Part shown: in pieces, positions 62,301 to 64,000 of the stretch | How the letters are laid out: the number at the start of each line of letters is the position of its first letter | Position numbering within the stretch: the first letter of the stretch is position 1 | NCBI GenBank assembly: GCA_016926805.1 | Contig: JAFGNV010000008.1 | Span: 104,131 to 168,130, forward strand | Source of the DNA: Anaerolineae bacterium | Lineage (GTDB): Bacteria > Chloroflexota > Anaerolineae > 4572-78 > J111 | Direction of reading: 5' to 3' | DNA: 64,000 nucleotides | Notes under the pieces: model-generated | What the model was told of the DNA's origin: nothing | Seen by the model: the letters and a program-made list of their open reading frames with translations, nothing else | Databases searched by the model: none | Made by a program: the position numbers and the translations under genes

Positions 62301-62622
62301 GATTCATGGCCCGGTCAAAAATAAGTTCAACAGCCCCATCGGGAGACAGCTCTTCACCCCGGCGGGGAAAACGCTGGACGATGATGGGCGAGATGGTGTT
62401 TGGGGGAACGGGGGTGTATTCGACTCGCGGCGGGGGTGGGGGCAGAGTGGCGGTGGGAGAAGCCACAAATCCGGCCTCGGTGGTGTTGGTTTGGGCCGTG
62501 GCTTTAGACCTGAGCAGACAGGCTGTTAGCGATAGACTGAGCGACAGGATGAGCAGAATAAAAAGAAAAAATGAAAGACGAGAACTGAAGATAAGGAACC
62601 GCGAATTTATTTTTGGGGGCAT
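56320..62622 (-). CDS. Bacterial alpha-2-macroglobulin lipoprotein with thioester
   Basis: The protein has 2100 aa. The signal peptide ends in a lipobox SLTAC (C35), so the protein is a lipoprotein. Residues about 70-495 hold four bacterial Ig-like domains (repeats around FDRAMN, FNRPV, FSQPVD, FNTPIN). MG-type domains follow, then a bait-region-like segment near 1300-1400, rich in Ala, Pro and Glu. The reactive thioester motif is C1605-T-E-Q1608 (PYECTEQTV), which forms a covalent bond with attacking proteases. It therefore probably traps foreign proteases at the cell surface. No pbpC, its frequent partner elsewhere, is adjacent; instead a kinase and a dehydrogenase follow. AAGGAGA precedes the ATG. 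Confidence 0.93.
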   Translation of the reverse strand: MPPKINSRFLIFSSRLSFFLFILLILSLSLSLTACLLRSKATAQTNTTEAGFVASPTATLPPPPPRVEYTPVPPNTISPIIVQRFPRRGEELSPDGAVELIFDRAMNQAAIADAFTLQLAAEQPRKIQGQITWPDERTMRFTPAQPLNYATVYDVILTQVATAEDGVPLAEPFTFRFSTPGYLEVTQVVPADGTTDVETKPTITVMFNRPVVPLTSLEESKDFPQPLEFEPVLAGQGEWLNTSIYTFVPDDNLPGGVAFKARVKAGLTDVAGKTILPADFVWNFTTQPPEVVFTRPNDGQTLVPIETALQVTFSQPVDPASAEANFELYPTGLFGRGMSGKFLIQDSNLTFTPTDRLEFDTTYEVKLGTGITSPAGGKGMAEPYRFRFTTVPLPKIIRTEPENRTRDVWPRTDFTIYFNTPINPATVMEHVSMTPPLPITPTRVYTYYSPRDNSFGFDFDAKPSTDYEVRITPGIEDPYGNRTRDNLTVRFRTAPLEPNYELRVPDLVGTYDADLPVKLIVSSVNINQLNLRLYQLDPRAIVRPIWEWSDYQPQPDDLIREWEERLEAPSNEVGFHVIDLVKGGGTLAPGLYFLDTDSPDIREEGYYYNRRHLLVVSEVNLTLKAGQRDALVWATNLASGQPVAGLKIDFYNDDAQTLGSATTDADGVARLDLGKLPYRNNILAVALANGNQQQFSAVSENWARGISPYEFGLDLMYQLPEYNVHMYTDRPIYRPGQTVYFKGIVRAEDDVDYRLPDLGRVHLTVRDAAYEILLDETVDLSPSATFNGQLELAEGASLGNYIIAIDFNNQYFEHYFQVAAYRAPEFEVTVEPSVAEILRSDGFTATINVNYFFGGPLAGANVTWNLLAETYQFAPPQLGSYHFTDSDDPYTCFDCWWWYQPPVPTSLLSGSGTTDVSGQLIVAFNGEEIDRLLDTGSYRLIIEATATGPDNQAISGRSSLVAHKGEYYLGLSPQEYVADAGKETAVDLVAADWAAERVANKSIDVQIIRYQWVNTFNEYETGGGYWSYETKKELIERFTVTTDDRGEAVARFTPPIGGSYQVIAQDADTLVEPEAPENKQDEVGGLPRAKIRSSIFIWVAGKDDVSWRRENHDRLTLISDKTEYAPGETAEILIPSPFMGEHEALVTIERGRIIQHQRIRMTSNSQVYRLPITPDYAPNIYVSAVLVQGREGPQNGDAPRLASYKVGILPIDVTSSAQQFSITLTPSVEQAQPGEKVTYNLEVTDVNGQPVVAEFSLDLVDKAVLSLQPRQPDEIVEAFYGRRGLGINTASGLAVSVNRYLLELAEDLEMELDEFATAQSAGDRGDVVEERELVVAEAPAAAPAPTLEMAKGEWMAADEAVGAQPAALPPGIEIREEFSDTAFWNPLVVTNERGRAEVAVALPDNLTTWVMRGVGLTNETLVGEETVELLSTKPLLIRPVAPRFFVVDDQAQLAANISNYTADDLEVEVTLSAKGVVIDAQTAAVQTVNIPAHGETKVAWDVTVTDVPAAELIFAAVSANGQYSDAAKPRLTTGPDGSLLVLRYTAPDIVGTAGQLVDGSSRTEVVALPPNYDERRGELSVQLDPSLAAGMRDGLTYLEHYPYECTEQTVSRFLPNVLTWNALQSLGIENKELEERLPGLIEQGLNKLYVQQKPDGGWGWWASGESNVHVTSYVVFALTKADQAGIDVSATALANGQNFLLNHLQSTRQLNTTFDANRHAWVLYALAEGGRAPRDSLEDLFEAREKLSHYGRAYLALALNLTNAQTYADNIDTLLSDLNNAAILSATGAHWEESHYDWWAMNTDTRSTAIILDALARLDPDNALNPNVVRWLMVARKDGIWETTQETAWALIGLTDWMLATGELEADYEYTALLNDTELASGAATKENVQESVKLHVAVADLLADTGNLLTIARTDGNGRLYYSAHLKVYLPVEEIEPADRGIIVSRRYTLASCLEQQTEDKSVVCNDAREAKLGDVIRVDLTIIAPNDLYYVVVEDPLPAGAEAIDTGLATTSLLAMGPTLTRQESPYWWWWHWYSRSELRDEKVVLFADYLPKGTYEYSYTMRATLPGDYHVIPTLATEFYFPEVFGRSDGRLLSIGR

Positions 62623-62776
62623 GGGAAATCTCCTTTGTTATGCGCTATTCTTCATGATACATAGACGTGGCAAAGGGTCAAGAGGTTCCCCTGTAATTTG
62701 ATCATTTTCACGATAAGAAGCTGGCACGCTGGTGTGTGGCTCCGTTCGGTACCGATTGCCAACCCCTTAAATTTAC

Positions 62777-63895
62777 TTATTCCGGCGGTGCCCCCCACAA
62801 TTGCACTACTCCATCCTTCAATCTCCTGAGAACCAACAACCGGCCATCAAGTGTAAAATGAATAATACTGGCTTCAGGGGTAGTTATGGTTTGCAACAAT
62901 TGACCGGTTCTGCTATCCCATAGTTGGATAGTGTGGCTGTTTTTAGACCCAGAAGCCAGTAGCCTATCATCAGGTGCAAAAGCCAAGCTGGTCACTTGGG
63001 TTCCGTCGACAGTCAATATCTGTAGATTTGCCCCTGTTTCTGTATCCCAAAGATAAATGAGATCGTCCTGATATCCAACCGCCAATATCTTACTATCTGG
63101 AGAAAAGGCCAGGCCGTTGTCAAAATATCTCGCTGGCGCGGACAATGAATATAGTAATTCACCGGTTTCGGCCTCTACCAGTTTTGCTGTTCCATTATCC
63201 AAGGTGTAGGCGAGAAATTGGCCATCAGGCGAAAAGATGGAATGTCTGATTGATCTCAGATCAGGGGTAAGCTCATATCGTACTTTACCTGTCTGAACAT
63301 CATGGACTTTCCAAGCAACAGTTGCCAACTGGCCGTTAGGTGACAGGGCCAAATCAGTTAAATCAAGTGAATATGGACCTAATATTTGTATTTGTTCTTC
63401 TGTGGTTACATTCCAAATTCGTACCGGGTTTTCTCCTGTATTGAAGACGCCTTCATGCTCAACTGAGGCCAGAATGCGGCCGTTAGCAGAAAGAGCTAGA
63501 CGGTAGGCAGGCGTGATCGGGCCAATAGTTCGTGTGACTTGCCCCATGCTGACATCCCATACCCGGATGCCATCGCTGGTTTCGCCTGTCAACGCGAAGG
63601 TTCCTTTCTTATGGATCGTGAAGATTGAACCATCCGGTGAGACTACCATATCCCAGACTCCATCCCCAAAGCCTTCCAGTTCCCCGACAGACACACCTGT
63701 TTTGGGATTCCACAACTGGGCTGGATAATCGTCACCACCGGAAATCAGGATGTCATCAGTTGGTGAAAAAGCTAAACCATTAACCCCGCTTATTGCTAAA
63801 GTGTGCTGTAATGTTTCACTTGTTACATCCCATAGCTGTACGGCTTCACCCGCTATACCTACAGCCAGCATTGTACCATCAGAAGAGAAGGCCAA
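62777..63895 (-). CDS. WD40-repeat protein, start uncertain
   Basis: The 372-aa frame contains about seven WD40 repeats (AFSSDGTMLAVG...VQLWDV; AFAPDDRLLASGSKN...IQLWDS), which should form one beta-propeller. The first start available in frame with this blade is TTG at 63895. The open frame reaches back to a TAA at 63982-63980 but contains no ATG or GTG. A separate short frame (MLSLSNVPNV from 63996) ends nearby. So the gene may have lost its N-terminus, carry a frameshift, or use a weak start. No signal peptide is visible. It acts presumably as a protein-binding scaffold. Confidence 0.7.
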   Translation of the reverse strand: MAFSSDGTMLAVGIAGEAVQLWDVTSETLQHTLAISGVNGLAFSPTDDILISGGDDYPAQLWNPKTGVSVGELEGFGDGVWDMVVSPDGSIFTIHKKGTFALTGETSDGIRVWDVSMGQVTRTIGPITPAYRLALSANGRILASVEHEGVFNTGENPVRIWNVTTEEQIQILGPYSLDLTDLALSPNGQLATVAWKVHDVQTGKVRYELTPDLRSIRHSIFSPDGQFLAYTLDNGTAKLVEAETGELLYSLSAPARYFDNGLAFSPDSKILAVGYQDDLIYLWDTETGANLQILTVDGTQVTSLAFAPDDRLLASGSKNSHTIQLWDSRTGQLLQTITTPEASIIHFTLDGRLLVLRRLKDGVVQLWGAPPE

Positions 63896-64000
63896 GTTGG
63901 ATCCCCTGCTTGCTAAGTTGCGATATGACAGTGCATCATTTACCCCTGGAATGACAGCGAACCGTAGACGTTTGGAACATTAGATAACGACAGCATATCG

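Overview
This window looks like chromosomal DNA from a moderately GC-rich environmental bacterium, most plausibly a member of the Chloroflexota (Anaerolineae-like). That is an inference from gene content and style: long multi-pass glycosyltransferase-like proteins, Pro/Thr-rich linkers before glycosidase-like barrels, a giant bacterial alpha-2-macroglobulin, WD40 proteins, and many short interspersed palindromes, some of them lying in frame inside genes. No rRNA, tRNA, CRISPR array, prophage or insertion sequence was recognised. Most genes lie on the minus strand.

Layout. 1-10,433 (minus): the start of a large PTPS-related membrane protein that runs off the window, then three related secreted or anchored glycosidase-like proteins (484, 995 and 983 aa). 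The two large ones are tandem paralogues with a GH18-like domain that has lost its catalytic Glu, plus a GH39/GH5-like barrel that keeps both catalytic Glu. 10,625-12,648: prmC and prfA (translation termination). 12,782-18,963: a four-gene SNF2 helicase / SWIM zinc-finger / helicase-associated / small-protein operon. 19,342-24,393 (plus): a three-gene CoA module made of a CoA-transferase-GNAT fusion, an ADP-forming acyl-CoA synthetase, and a P-loop plus DRTGG-like protein. 24,531-28,159 (minus): a DUF711 protein, a B12-type radical SAM protein with a 68-aa partner, and an IscA-type Fe-S carrier. 28,385-29,354 (plus): a Cys-rich small protein and MscL with an added zinc ribbon. 29,539-33,498: an MFS transporter, a DUF4236-TPR protein, an aminotransferase remnant, and a DtxR/MntR-type regulator coupled to a flavoprotein.

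33,507-46,068 (minus): a long cell-envelope run containing DUF362, methyltransferase, sugar epimerase, flippase-like, GT-C, MFS-HEAT fusion, second GT-C, APS-reductase-type CysH and second epimerase genes. 46,422-49,484: uvrB, a two-TM small protein and a GT2 glycosyltransferase. 49,702-54,194: an exosortase (fused to an EpsI-like domain) overlapping the gene of its probable single dedicated substrate, a polytopic VIT/vWA protein ending in a PEP-CTERM signal. This is the most striking system here. 54,287-62,622: alcohol dehydrogenase, APH-type kinase and a 2100-aa thioester alpha-2-macroglobulin lipoprotein. 62,777-63,895: a WD40 protein with an uncertain start.

A second theme is repeat biology. 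A perfect 29-bp palindrome occurs identically at two sites 21.7 kb apart, each downstream of a gene end. At least four genes (the PTPS-related gene, prmC and two GT-C genes) carry short repeat tracts that stay open and in frame. Limits: no database search was possible; family names come from recognised motifs, and start codons were chosen from visible ribosome-binding sites.
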